From Mycobacterium sp. 852002-51057_SCH5723018 (GTDB lineage Bacteria > Actinomycetota > Actinomycetes > Mycobacteriales > Mycobacteriaceae): a stretch of DNA of 64,000 bases. This document shows positions 50,808 through 59,040 of this stretch, one piece after another. Both the position numbers and the translations under genes were made by a program. Under the pieces are notes generated by a model. It was not told the DNA's origin. It worked only from the letters and a program-made list of their open reading frames with translations, and made no database searches. Position 1 is the stretch's first letter; each line of letters starts with the position of its first letter. The stretch is taken from contig NZ_LZIR01000123.1 in the NCBI RefSeq assembly GCF_001667035.1, positions 62,001-126,000 of the forward strand. The letters run 5' to 3'.

Positions 50808-51452
50808 GTGGGTGACGTCCCGCTCGATGCGCAAGAGCGCGCTGAGCTGTGCGGTCTTTTCGACGAGCTCGGCCCGTCCGTTCCCACGCTGCTCGACGGC
50901 TGGACCGCTCACGATCTCGCCGCCCACCTCGTGTTGCGCGAACACGATATCGCCGCCGGTCCGTGCCTGGTGCTGCCCGGCCCATTCGAGCGGTTTGCCG
51001 AGCGGCGTCGCGCCGGATTGGCCGGGCGCTCGGACTTCGTGGGCCTGGTCGCGCGGATCCGGTCCGGCCCGCCAGTGGGGTTCTTCCGGATCGGGTGGGT
51101 GCGCGAGATGGCGAATCTCAACGAGTTCTTCATCCATCACGAGGACGTGCGCAGGGCCAATGGGCTCGGGGTTCGCAGCTTTGGGCCTGCCATGGATGCC
51201 GGGCTGTGGCGAAACGTGCGCCGCGGTGGGCGCTTTCTGAGCCGGCGGCTTCGCGCGTGCGGGCTCGAGGTTAAGTGGGCGGGCACGGACGAGCGCGTGA
51301 CGCTTCGATCCGGCTCGCCGGTGGCGCGGCTCAGCGGGCTGCCGGGTGAGCTGCTGTTGTATCTCTTTGGGCGCCAGGCCGCCGCTCAGGTCGAGGTGAG
51401 CGGACCACCGGAGGCCGTTGCGGCGGTGCGCCGCACGCATTTTGGGATGTGA
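50808..51452 (+). CDS. DinB-like metal-binding protein (TIGR03085 type)
   Basis: The 214-residue protein starts at GTG in VGDVPLDAQERAELCGLFDE. The helical DinB/maleylpyruvate isomerase N-terminal fold has WTAHDLAAHLVLREHD, with one metal histidine, and MANLNEFFIHHEDVRRANG, with the HH pair. Such proteins bind a divalent metal and may be thiol-dependent transferases using mycothiol. The longer open frame upstream is antisense to the esterase and is rejected. Divergent from the esterase across about 45 nt. Confidence 0.82.
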   Translation: MGDVPLDAQERAELCGLFDELGPSVPTLLDGWTAHDLAAHLVLREHDIAAGPCLVLPGPFERFAERRRAGLAGRSDFVGLVARIRSGPPVGFFRIGWVREMANLNEFFIHHEDVRRANGLGVRSFGPAMDAGLWRNVRRGGRFLSRRLRACGLEVKWAGTDERVTLRSGSPVARLSGLPGELLLYLFGRQAAAQVEVSGPPEAVAAVRRTHFGM

Positions 51453-51504
51453 GTCGGTGGCTGAGTTGCATGGATTCGGGTCAGATAAGGGCCGGTACTC
51501 GCGC

Positions 51505-51540
51505 TTGCACTTTGGCGCTACTGGCGCCATAATGGCGCCA
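51505..51540 (+). promoter_or_regulatory. vapBC promoter and operator, leaderless
   Basis: TTGCAC (51505-51510) and CATAAT (51528-51533) are spaced by 17 nt. The ATG at 51540 lies 6 nt past the -10, so the mRNA is probably leaderless. Three TGGCGC repeats (starting 51513, 51522, 51533; the last two are full TGGCGCCA palindromes) cover the -10 and the start codon, as expected for autorepression by VapBC. Confidence 0.7.
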
Positions 51541-51770
51541 TGCCTAGCGTCCAGATCAAAGACGTTCCGGAGGACACCCACCGAGTTCTGCGCGAGCGGG
51601 CCGCCCGCGCGCATCAGTCCTTACAGGAATACCTTCGAAGCCATCTGATCGATCAGGCAAATCAGCCCACTCTGGATGAGGTTTTGGACCGCGTCGCCGG
51701 TCACCGTGGTGGCCGGATTTCCTTTAAGGCTGCCGTTGAGCACGTTCGGGCAGAACGTGATCGTCGTTGA
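51540..51770 (+). CDS. vapB: VapB-type antitoxin
   Basis: The 76-residue protein has an N-terminal ribbon-helix-helix DNA-binding fold (SVQIKDVPEDTHRVLRERAA, HQSLQEYLRSHL), as in FitA/VapB antitoxins. The C-terminal tail (FKAAVEHVRAERDRR) should wrap the toxin. It overlaps the toxin start by 14 nt and likely represses the operon with it through the TGGCGC repeats. Confidence 0.9.
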   Translation: MPSVQIKDVPEDTHRVLRERAARAHQSLQEYLRSHLIDQANQPTLDEVLDRVAGHRGGRISFKAAVEHVRAERDRR

Positions 51771-52149
51771 CGCGAGCGTTCTGGCTGTAGCGCTGGGCGA
51801 TGACGGGGTAGATGGCCAAGAGGCCAGGCAGCGTTTAGCGGACGAAACGTTGGTCGCGCCCGAGCTCGTCGACCTCGAGGTGGTCTCGGTGTTGCGCCGG
51901 CATGTTGCCGCAACACTGATGTCCGCTCGAAGAGCCGCAAGTGCGGTCGCGGACCTAGCGGACCTGCCGCTGCGTCGGTGGTCACATCAGCCATTGCTCC
52001 ACCGCATATGGGAACTGCGGCACGTTGTTACGCCCTATGACGCCGCGTACATTGCGCTGGCCGAGGCCCTGGGCGTCGTGCTACTCACAGCTGACGCACG
52101 TCTTTCGCGTGCTTCGGGCGTGCATTGCCGGATCGAAGCCGTCGGCTGA
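51757..52149 (+). CDS. vapC: VapC-type PIN-domain toxin
   Basis: The 130-residue PIN ribonuclease begins VIVVDASVLAVALGDD. The acidic residues expected at the Mg site are present: Asp in VVDAS, Glu in PELVDLEV, and Asp in TPYDAAY and LTADARL. It would cut specific RNA, such as tRNA or rRNA loops, when VapB is degraded. The GTG start overlaps vapB by 14 nt; the frame open upstream to 51676 is not used. Downstream is a kinase gene. Confidence 0.9.
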   Translation: MIVVDASVLAVALGDDGVDGQEARQRLADETLVAPELVDLEVVSVLRRHVAATLMSARRAASAVADLADLPLRRWSHQPLLHRIWELRHVVTPYDAAYIALAEALGVVLLTADARLSRASGVHCRIEAVG

Positions 52150-52248
52150 GCTAACGGCGGTCGATAGTGCCCGACGCACGTTATCTGCACCCTTGATTCG
52201 GGAATCCTGGTTCAGGCCGGCCGTCGAACGCAGCGAAAGGATGTCCAG

Positions 52249-53745
52249 TTGTTTAGGTCGTATCGCCGCTCGCGGCTCGGTACCCGGTTCGGGCCCTACG
52301 AACTGCGATCGCTGATCGGCGCGGGCGGAATGGGCGAGGTGTACGGGGCCTACGACACGCGTAAGGGTCGGATGGTCGCGCTCAAGCTGTTGCGGCCCGA
52401 GCTGGCGGTAGACCCGGGTTTCCAGCAGCGCTTTCGGCGAGAATCCCAGCTCGCGGCGCGATTGCAGGAACCGCACGTCATCCCGGTGCACGACTTCGGC
52501 GAAATCGATGACGTGCTCTTTATTGATATGCGCCTGGTCGACGGGGGCAGCCTGAAAGATCTGCTTCGCGAGCGGGGCGCGCTCGACCCCGGGCACGCGG
52601 CGGCGATCACGGCGCAGGTGGCCGCCGCGTTGGACGCGGCCCACGCCGGCGGGCTGGTGCATCGCGACGTGAAGCCGGAGAACGTGCTGCTCACCACCGA
52701 CAACTTCGCGTATCTGGTCGACTTCGGCCTCGCTCAGGCTCACGGCGATCCCAGCCTGACGGCGGGCGGCCCGTTGATCGGGTCGTGCGCCTACATGGCG
52801 CCCGAACGATTCAACGGCGGCCCGGTGGGCCCGCAGACCGACGTCTACTCGCTGGCGTGCGTGCTCTACGAGTGCCTCACCGGTCAACCGCCGTTCGAAT
52901 GTGCGGACCTCCCGCAGCTGATCAGCGCGCACCTGTTCACGCCGGCGCCCCGGCCGAGCATCATGCGGCGGGGGATCGACAAGCCGTTCGACGACGTCAT
53001 CGCGCGAGGTATGGCCAAGGAGCCCGCCGCCCGCTTCGCCTCCGCGGGCGAACTGGCCAGAGCGGCGTGCGCACTGGCGCCATCGGTCCCGGAGCCGGCC
53101 CCCCCACCGCCCCGACCCGCGGTCCCTCCCAGTCCGCCGTCAGGCACGCGCCCCTTCTCGACGGTCTACCCGAACCCGGACGACACTGGCTTCAGCCCTT
53201 ATCCGCCGCCCGAACCAAAGCCCCAGCGCCCGGCCAGCCCGGTTTTCGGCCGCGCTCCCGTCCTCGTGGCCGGGGCGGCGGTGGTCCTGCTGGTTGTCGC
53301 GGCGGTCATCGCGGCGACATTGGTTCTCTTCGGCGGTACGCGCAACAGTGCATCGCCCCAAACGGCGTCGGCGAGGCCCCCGGCATCGTCGACAACCAAG
53401 ACGCCGTCGCTGTCAGCGCCCGTCCAGGGCGCCGACGGCCTGGGCTTCGTCGGCGAGACGGCGCGCTGCGACCCGGGAAACCCTCCTGCCGCGGTGGTAC
53501 GGACCGCCCAGTCACTCGCGGTGGTGTGCCAAAGCGCGCCGAGCAGCTTCTACTACCGGGGCGAGCGCATCCGGGATGGCGCCCACATCGAACTGACCGA
53601 CGCGGTGCGCTCCTCGGGCGGATTCGACGTCACCAATCCGGCCAATGGGGTGCGCTATGAGGTGCGCCCGGAACGGCTTCGGATCATCAGTAACGGGCAT
53701 GTCGACTCGTCGGAACCGGTGCTGGAATACGCTCAGGCTGTTTAA
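52249..53745 (+). CDS. Transmembrane Ser/Thr protein kinase
   Basis: The 498-residue PknB-family receptor kinase has the glycine loop IGAGGMGEVYGAYD, Lys in MVALKLL, catalytic loop HRDVKPEN (Asp140), DFG as VDFGLAQ, and APERFNG after the activation loop. A proline-rich linker (about 280-330) leads to one transmembrane helix at about 338-365. The external domain of about 130 residues contains two cysteines (ARCDPGNPP, VVCQSAP), probably bonded, and may sense an envelope ligand. The start is a TTG at 52249 preceded by AAAGGA. It converges with the FAD oxidase gene. Confidence 0.9.
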   Translation: MFRSYRRSRLGTRFGPYELRSLIGAGGMGEVYGAYDTRKGRMVALKLLRPELAVDPGFQQRFRRESQLAARLQEPHVIPVHDFGEIDDVLFIDMRLVDGGSLKDLLRERGALDPGHAAAITAQVAAALDAAHAGGLVHRDVKPENVLLTTDNFAYLVDFGLAQAHGDPSLTAGGPLIGSCAYMAPERFNGGPVGPQTDVYSLACVLYECLTGQPPFECADLPQLISAHLFTPAPRPSIMRRGIDKPFDDVIARGMAKEPAARFASAGELARAACALAPSVPEPAPPPPRPAVPPSPPSGTRPFSTVYPNPDDTGFSPYPPPEPKPQRPASPVFGRAPVLVAGAAVVLLVVAAVIAATLVLFGGTRNSASPQTASARPPASSTTKTPSLSAPVQGADGLGFVGETARCDPGNPPAAVVRTAQSLAVVCQSAPSSFYYRGERIRDGAHIELTDAVRSSGGFDVTNPANGVRYEVRPERLRIISNGHVDSSEPVLEYAQAV

Positions 53746-55121
53746 GGGCCTCCGAAGAGGATGTCGGGGTTCAGGATGCCGGCCGGGTCGAAGCTCTGCT
53801 TGATGCGGTGCATGAGCGCCACTTTCGCCGGGTCTTCCAGCTTGAGGAAGTAGGGGGTCTTGGCGCGGCCGAGGCCATGTTCGCCGGAGATCGCGCCACC
53901 TAATTCCATTGCGAGAGCGAGGATGTCGGTCATCAGCTGCTGCTTTTTCGCCGGGTCCTTGCAGATGATGGCCAGGTGCACGTTGCCGTCGCCGGCGTGT
54001 CCGCAGCCGGCCGCCGCGCCGCCCGCTTCGGCCGCCAGACTGCGGGCGCCGGCGAGGAACTTGGGCATCGCCGAGCGCGGCACCACGGTATCGACGATGT
54101 CATCGGCGCCGATCGCCTTGGCCGTCCAGAACGCCTTCTCGCGCGCCTCGATCAGCGTGCGCGCCGAAACCCCTTCCAGCACATAGGCGTCGACGGCGCC
54201 TAGCTCGGCGAGCAGCTCGCCGACCGCCTCGATGTCCTCGCCCAGCCGCTCCGACGTCCGGTTCTCAAGGGCCACAACGAGATACGCCGCGCAGGTATCG
54301 CGGATGGTATCGGGGATGCCGAGCTCGAGTTGCTGGGTGTGGATGAGCGCGGCCATCGTCATGTTGTCGATGTATTCGAGGATGTAGGGCGCGAGCCCGC
54401 TGGCCAGGACTCGCGGCACCGCGGCCATCACCTGGTCGAAGTCGGCGAACGGGGCGAGCACGGCGGCGCTGTGGTCGAGGCGCGGGTGCAGCTTGACGAT
54501 CACCTCGGTGGCCAGGGCCAGGGTGCCTTCGGAGCCGACGATCAGCTGGGTCAGGTCATAGCCGGTGGAAATTTTGGCGATCTTGCCGCCGCTGCGGATG
54601 ATCTCGCCGGTCGGCAGCACCGCCTGTAGTCCCAGCACGTTGTGGCGGGCGACGCCGTACTTGACCGCGCGCATGCCGCCGGCGTTGGTGCCGACGTTGC
54701 CGCCGACGCTGGAGGACAGCTCGCCGGGGTGAACCATGTAGCGCAGCCCGGTGTCGGCGGTGGCGGCGTCCAGGTCGGTCAGTGTCACCCCGGGTTGGAC
54801 GACGGCGACCTGGTTGGTGGTGTCGACCTCCAGGACGGCGTTCATCCGTTCGAAGGAGATGACGAGCCCGTCCTGGCGAGGGATGGCCGCGCCCGACAGG
54901 CCTGACCCGGAGCCGCGGGCCGTCACCGGCACCTTGTGTTGCGAGGCGGCCTGCAGCAGTTGCGAAACTTCGTCCGCGGTAGCCGGTTTGGCAACGTACG
55001 CGGGCTTCTGCGGCGCCGTCGTCAATACCTCGTCGTGGGCGTAGTCGTCGGGGATGGCGTCACCCGTCAGGAGGTGGTGGCTTCCGACGATTTCGGCGAA
55101 CCGCGCCGTGATGTCGCTCAC
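53742..55121 (-). CDS. FAD-linked oxidase/dehydrogenase (GlcD/D-lactate dehydrogenase type)
   Basis: The 459-residue flavoprotein has the PCMH-type FAD-binding domain: VTARGSGSGLSGAAIP, VQPGVTLTDLD, SSSVGGNVGTNAGGMRAVKY and STGYDLTQLIVGSEGTLALA. A C-terminal FAD-oxidase domain follows, with CGHAGDGNVH and SGEHGLGRAKTPY. It should oxidise a 2-hydroxyacid such as D-lactate or glycolate to the 2-oxoacid. GTG at 55121 is preferred over the one at 55130 because AAGGTG lies six nt ahead. The length equals that I recall for Rv2280. It is flanked by two receptor kinase genes. Confidence 0.9.
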   Translation of the reverse strand: MSDITARFAEIVGSHHLLTGDAIPDDYAHDEVLTTAPQKPAYVAKPATADEVSQLLQAASQHKVPVTARGSGSGLSGAAIPRQDGLVISFERMNAVLEVDTTNQVAVVQPGVTLTDLDAATADTGLRYMVHPGELSSSVGGNVGTNAGGMRAVKYGVARHNVLGLQAVLPTGEIIRSGGKIAKISTGYDLTQLIVGSEGTLALATEVIVKLHPRLDHSAAVLAPFADFDQVMAAVPRVLASGLAPYILEYIDNMTMAALIHTQQLELGIPDTIRDTCAAYLVVALENRTSERLGEDIEAVGELLAELGAVDAYVLEGVSARTLIEAREKAFWTAKAIGADDIVDTVVPRSAMPKFLAGARSLAAEAGGAAAGCGHAGDGNVHLAIICKDPAKKQQLMTDILALAMELGGAISGEHGLGRAKTPYFLKLEDPAKVALMHRIKQSFDPAGILNPDILFGGP

Positions 55122-55282
55122 AGCGGTCACCTTATATATGTTTCAGCTGTGAGAGGGTGGGTTATCCCTGGGGGGTCTGCGGCCGGCAGCGCCCCTCGAA
55201 ATAGAAGGCTAGCTTTCCGACAGGCGGGATCGACACGGAGCTCCACGGAACTCAGTATCTCCGCGCCCGGGGCACTAGCGAA

Positions 55283-56440
55283 GTGCCAATGGTGCCGGGC
55301 GGGGTCATAGGCGGTCGCTACGAGCTGCGCGGTGTCCTGGGCCGCGGCGCGATGGCTGAGGTGCGTGACGGCTGGGACACGAAGCTCAGCCGCCCGGTGG
55401 CGATCAAGCTGCTCTACCCCGGGGCCGATGCCCGGCCCGATAGCCGCCTGCGGTTCGAGGCGGAGGCGCGCGCGGCCGCGCAGCTCACCGGCCGGCACGT
55501 CGTGGTGGTCTACGACGTCGGCGAGCACGACGGGTTGCCGTTCATCGTCATGGAGCGGCTGCCGGGGGTGTCACTGGCCGACCACATCGAGCGGGGACCG
55601 CTGCCGCCGCCGTTCGTGCACGGCGTCCTCGACGGCGTCCTGGAGGCTCTCGCAGAGGCGCACAACGTCGGCATCCTGCACCGCGACGTCAAGCCGGGCA
55701 ACATCTTGTTCACCGCCGCGGGCGAACCCAAGCTCGCCGATTTCGGCATCGCCAAGACATCCGGCGCCGCCTACACCAGGGCCGGCGAAATCGTCGGCAG
55801 CATGGCCTATTTGAGTCCCGAGCGGCTGGCCTCCAAGCCCGCCACGGTGGCCGACGACCTGTATGCCGTCGGCGTGGTGGGGTATGAGGCGCTGGCGGGG
55901 CGGCGGCCGTTCCCGCAGGAGGAACTGGGTGCGCTGGTCCACGCGATCCTGCACGAGTCGGCGACGCCGCTTGGCGCGCTGCGCCCGGATGTGCCGCCGG
56001 CCCTTGCCGCCGCGATCGAACGCGCGATGGCCCGCGACCCGGCGTGGCGGTTCGACCAGGCCAACGCGATGCGCGCCGCGCTGGTCGGCCATGCGCCCGA
56101 GCCGGTTCCTGTCCGCCCGCCCACCCGGGTGATGGAAGCGCCGCTGCCCGCCGTGATGACCTACACGCCCACGGGCACTTTTATGGACCCGAGTGCGCCC
56201 CGGCGGAAGTGGTGGATCGCCGGAATCGCCGCCGCCTTCGTGCTGGCGTTGATTCTGTTCATGATTGCCCCGCCGTTCTCGTCGGGGCCGCCGACGCCGG
56301 TCACCACCACGACGCCGTTGCCGCCACCACCTCCTCCGACGACCACGCTGACCACACCCAGCAGCACCGAGCAGCCGCCGCCACCGCCGCCGCCGCCGAG
56401 GCACGGCGGCCCGGGCAAGAAACACAGAGGCGGCGACTGA
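55283..56440 (+). CDS. Transmembrane Ser/Thr protein kinase with short proline-rich tail
   Basis: The 385-residue kinase has a glycine loop (LGRGAMAEVRDGWD), Lys in VAIKLLYPG, HRDVKPGN (Asp135), DFG as ADFGIAK and SPERLAS. One transmembrane helix at about 310-332 is followed by an external tail of about 50 residues, almost only Pro, Thr and basic residues (PPPPPP runs, GGPGKKHRGGD). No sensor domain is present, so it may respond by partner binding or peptidoglycan contact. GTG start. Converges with the APH-family gene. Confidence 0.9.
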   Translation: MPMVPGGVIGGRYELRGVLGRGAMAEVRDGWDTKLSRPVAIKLLYPGADARPDSRLRFEAEARAAAQLTGRHVVVVYDVGEHDGLPFIVMERLPGVSLADHIERGPLPPPFVHGVLDGVLEALAEAHNVGILHRDVKPGNILFTAAGEPKLADFGIAKTSGAAYTRAGEIVGSMAYLSPERLASKPATVADDLYAVGVVGYEALAGRRPFPQEELGALVHAILHESATPLGALRPDVPPALAAAIERAMARDPAWRFDQANAMRAALVGHAPEPVPVRPPTRVMEAPLPAVMTYTPTGTFMDPSAPRRKWWIAGIAAAFVLALILFMIAPPFSSGPPTPVTTTTPLPPPPPPTTTLTTPSSTEQPPPPPPPPRHGGPGKKHRGGD

Positions 56441-56449
56441 CGTTTGCCG

Positions 56450-57298
56450 TCAAAAGGCTTGTGCCGCAATGAGGTAGCTCATGGCGCTGCGCAGGGTGGC
56501 GTCGACGATGTGTCCGTGGCGGTGCGCGATGCGGGCGTCGACCAGCATCCACAGCGCTTCGTAGAGCGGAAGCCGCCATTCGTTTTCGCCTTCAGGGCGG
56601 TAGCTTTTCAGCAGCAGGTCGAGCGACGTCTCGGGGGAGCGGTGGGCGAACCGGGCGATGTCGAACCACGGGTCGGCGAATAGCGCGTCGCCCCAATCGA
56701 TCACGCCGGTCAGCCGCCCGTCATCGACAAAGATGTGCGCGGCTTTCAGGTCGCCGTGGCAGAGCACCCCGGCCTCGATGGCGCCCAGCGTGGCGGCGTG
56801 AACGCCGATCGCGGATTCCGCCGCGTCGGCCACCGTGGCGGCGAGGGGGTAGCTGTCGGCCAATTCGCGGGTGTCTTCGCAGATCGTCCGGAGAAAGCTC
56901 ACCCACGACGGGTGCTTGAGCGATCCTTCTGCCAGCCAGCCGAATCCTGGCCTTGTCATGCCGTGTAAGCGGCGCAGGTTGGTGCCTACTTCACTAAACG
57001 CGGGATCGTCGGGGGCGATCGGCTGGCCCTTCGCCCGGCTCATGATCACCGCGCTCATCCCTGTGCGGAGGCGGCGGAACCGAAGGATTGCCGGGGCGGC
57101 ACACCCCGCGGTCGCGGCCCGCGCACACGCCCAGGCCTCGGCTCGCAAGGCCCCATGGTTCGTCGACGCCTTCACGATGAGGCCGCGTCCGTCCGCGTCG
57201 ACTTCGTAAACGGCGTTGCCCGGGAACGCACCGAGCTGCACCACGCGACTGAGTGCACAGCCCAGTTCGCTCGTCACGAAATCGATGACGTCTTGCAT
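56450..57298 (-). CDS. Aminoglycoside phosphotransferase (APH)-family kinase
   Basis: The 282-residue protein has LIVKAST (ATP lysine), the catalytic loop CHGDLKAAHIFVDDGRLTG and the metal motif VIDWGDALFADPWFD. This is the APH/choline kinase fold, which phosphorylates small hydroxylated molecules: aminoglycosides, macrolides, choline, homoserine or others. Chromosomal mycobacterial copies have mostly unknown substrates; antibiotic resistance is only a possibility. Its 5' end is 118 nt from hipB, divergent, so the two units share a regulatory region. Confidence 0.87.
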   Translation of the reverse strand: MQDVIDFVTSELGCALSRVVQLGAFPGNAVYEVDADGRGLIVKASTNHGALRAEAWACARAATAGCAAPAILRFRRLRTGMSAVIMSRAKGQPIAPDDPAFSEVGTNLRRLHGMTRPGFGWLAEGSLKHPSWVSFLRTICEDTRELADSYPLAATVADAAESAIGVHAATLGAIEAGVLCHGDLKAAHIFVDDGRLTGVIDWGDALFADPWFDIARFAHRSPETSLDLLLKSYRPEGENEWRLPLYEALWMLVDARIAHRHGHIVDATLRSAMSYLIAAQAF

Positions 57299-57324
57299 CT
57301 AGCCTCATTACAACCACGCTTACC

Positions 57325-57407
57325 TAAGCATGGAAATTAAAGCATAGAGGGTTGACAGCCCCGATCGTCTCGCCGCATGCTGTTTATGCATGTAATTTCA
57401 AGCATTA
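57325..57407 (+). promoter_or_regulatory. hipBA promoter with two related operators
   Basis: Operator 1 (57325-57346) read in reverse and operator 2 (57385-57407) share TATGC, TAATTTC and GC-TTA in register; both are imperfect dyads with TGC/GCA ends. TTGACA at 57352-57357 with CATGCT 18 nt on is a good -35/-10 pair between them. Binding of HipB to both would enclose the promoter. Confidence 0.65.
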
Positions 57408-57415
57408 GGAGTCAG

Positions 57416-57667
57416 ATGGCGGGTCCGAGGCGGACGAAACCCAGGCTAGAAGCATCTATGCCTGATATTGCACGCATAGGGCGGGCATTCGCAGACCGGC
57501 GGATCGCATTGCGGCTTACCCAGCAGACCCTCGCGGACCTCGCCGGGGTCTCTCGGTCCAGCGTCCAGGCGCTCGAGCGGGGGAGCGGCTCGGTCAAGTT
57601 TGGCTACGTAGTTGAGATCGCTGACGTCTTGGGTCTGCACATCGATGTGGGTACGGCGGACGAATGA
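57416..57667 (+). CDS. hipB: HipB-type antitoxin
   Basis: The 83-residue XRE protein has the helix-turn-helix LTQQTLADLAGVSRSSVQAL ending in an ERGSG motif, followed by FGYVVEIADVLGLHIDV, as in HipB. The ATG at 57416 is chosen for AGGAG four nt ahead; ATG at 57458 (MPDIARIGRAF) is an alternative without a good ribosome-binding site. It overlaps hipA by 4 nt (ATGA). It should bind and inhibit HipA and repress the operon through the upstream dyads. Confidence 0.88.
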   Translation: MAGPRRTKPRLEASMPDIARIGRAFADRRIALRLTQQTLADLAGVSRSSVQALERGSGSVKFGYVVEIADVLGLHIDVGTADE

Positions 57668-58893
57668 CAAGACCGCGCCGCCCCGACCTACGGAACGTCA
57701 CCGAAGCCGATGTGTACGTCGGCGAAGGCCTGACCGCTCAGCTGGTTCGCGAACGCGGAGACACGGTCAGCTTCAACTACATCGCCGACCAGCCCCCGCC
57801 CGATGCCCGCACCCGCGACCGATCGGTGTCGTGGTCGCTACTGAGATCCGGCGAATATCCGGTTGTCACCACGGGTGGCGCCGTTCCGCCGTTCTTCGCT
57901 GGGCTGCTTCCGGAAGGGGTTCGGCTCGGAGTAGTGACCTCGTCGACGAAAACCTCGGCCGACGATCACCTCACGTTGCTGCTTGCGATCGGCGCCGACA
58001 CCGTCGGCAATGTCCGGGTGGTCCCGGCCGGTGTCGACCCGGCATCGCCGCTGCCGATGTTTGAGCCCGAGCGAGACACCGATTTTCGTGCGGTCTTCGC
58101 GAAGTTGACCGGCTCCGTCGATGCCGACCCCGTGGGTCTGGCCGGAGTGCAGCCCAAGGTGAGTGCCGCGATGCTTTCGGCGCCGGCCCAAACACGATCT
58201 GGCCCAGCGATACTGAAGCTCACTCCGGTTCAGTACCCGCTGATCGTCGAGAATGAGCATTTCTTCATGACGATGGCCGCCGCGTGCGGATTGCGGGTCG
58301 CAACGACATCGCTACTGCACGACGCGCAGGGGCGCGCCGCATTGCTGGTGATCCGATTCGACCGGGCCGGGTCGATGCGCATTGCGCAAGAGGATGCATG
58401 CCAAGTCGCCGGCATCTACCCGGCTTCCAAGTACCGCATCAAAACCGAGACGGCCATTACAGCACTCGCCGACGCGTGTGCCCGAGGCGGCGGATCGAAG
58501 CCGGCGGCCGTCCTCGAGTTGCTCAAAACCGTTGTATTTTCCTGGCTGATCGGCAATGGCGACCTGCACGGCAAAAACCTGTCGATCTACAACCCCGATG
58601 GTATTTGGCAACCCACTCCCGCCTACGACCTGCTGTGCACCCAGCCTTACACCCGTTGGCGGGATCCCATGGCACTCAACCTCTATGGCCGCGCCAACCG
58701 GTTCACTCGCGCCGACTTCGTCGGGGCCGGCGAACGGCTGGGTCTACGGCCGCGCGCCACCACGAGGATGATCAACGCGATCGTCGATGCTGCCCGGGAC
58801 TGGCCGGACAAGTGCGGGGAAATCGGCTTCGATGAGCGCCAAACCAAGCTGCTTGCGCGCATGCTGCGCGGCAGAATCGATAGCTTGAGATGA
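57664..58893 (+). CDS. hipA: HipA-type Ser/Thr kinase toxin
   Basis: The 409-residue protein has the HipA N-terminal subdomain (YVGEGLTAQLVRERGDTVSF, FFAGLLPEG). The kinase part contains LAGVQPKVSAAM (P-loop-like GxQPK), IVENEHFFMTMAAACGL, the catalytic NGDLHGKNLSI near 297-307 and the metal Asp in PAYDLLCT. E. coli HipA phosphorylates glutamyl-tRNA synthetase and causes persistence; the target here is unknown. All catalytic motifs look intact. Translationally coupled to hipB. Confidence 0.92.
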   Translation: MTRPRRPDLRNVTEADVYVGEGLTAQLVRERGDTVSFNYIADQPPPDARTRDRSVSWSLLRSGEYPVVTTGGAVPPFFAGLLPEGVRLGVVTSSTKTSADDHLTLLLAIGADTVGNVRVVPAGVDPASPLPMFEPERDTDFRAVFAKLTGSVDADPVGLAGVQPKVSAAMLSAPAQTRSGPAILKLTPVQYPLIVENEHFFMTMAAACGLRVATTSLLHDAQGRAALLVIRFDRAGSMRIAQEDACQVAGIYPASKYRIKTETAITALADACARGGGSKPAAVLELLKTVVFSWLIGNGDLHGKNLSIYNPDGIWQPTPAYDLLCTQPYTRWRDPMALNLYGRANRFTRADFVGAGERLGLRPRATTRMINAIVDAARDWPDKCGEIGFDERQTKLLARMLRGRIDSLR

Positions 58894-59040
58894 CTGGCCA
58901 CGATCGAGCACCAAGGGATCGTGGAACTTGGCCCGCCCGTGACACTCACCGCAGTGTGCCCCGTGGGCGAGTTCGGTCTAACCTCAACGCCATTGTGATG
59001 ACAGCGTTCCGTGCTGCCGGGCCGGCGACCGTTCTGGCCG

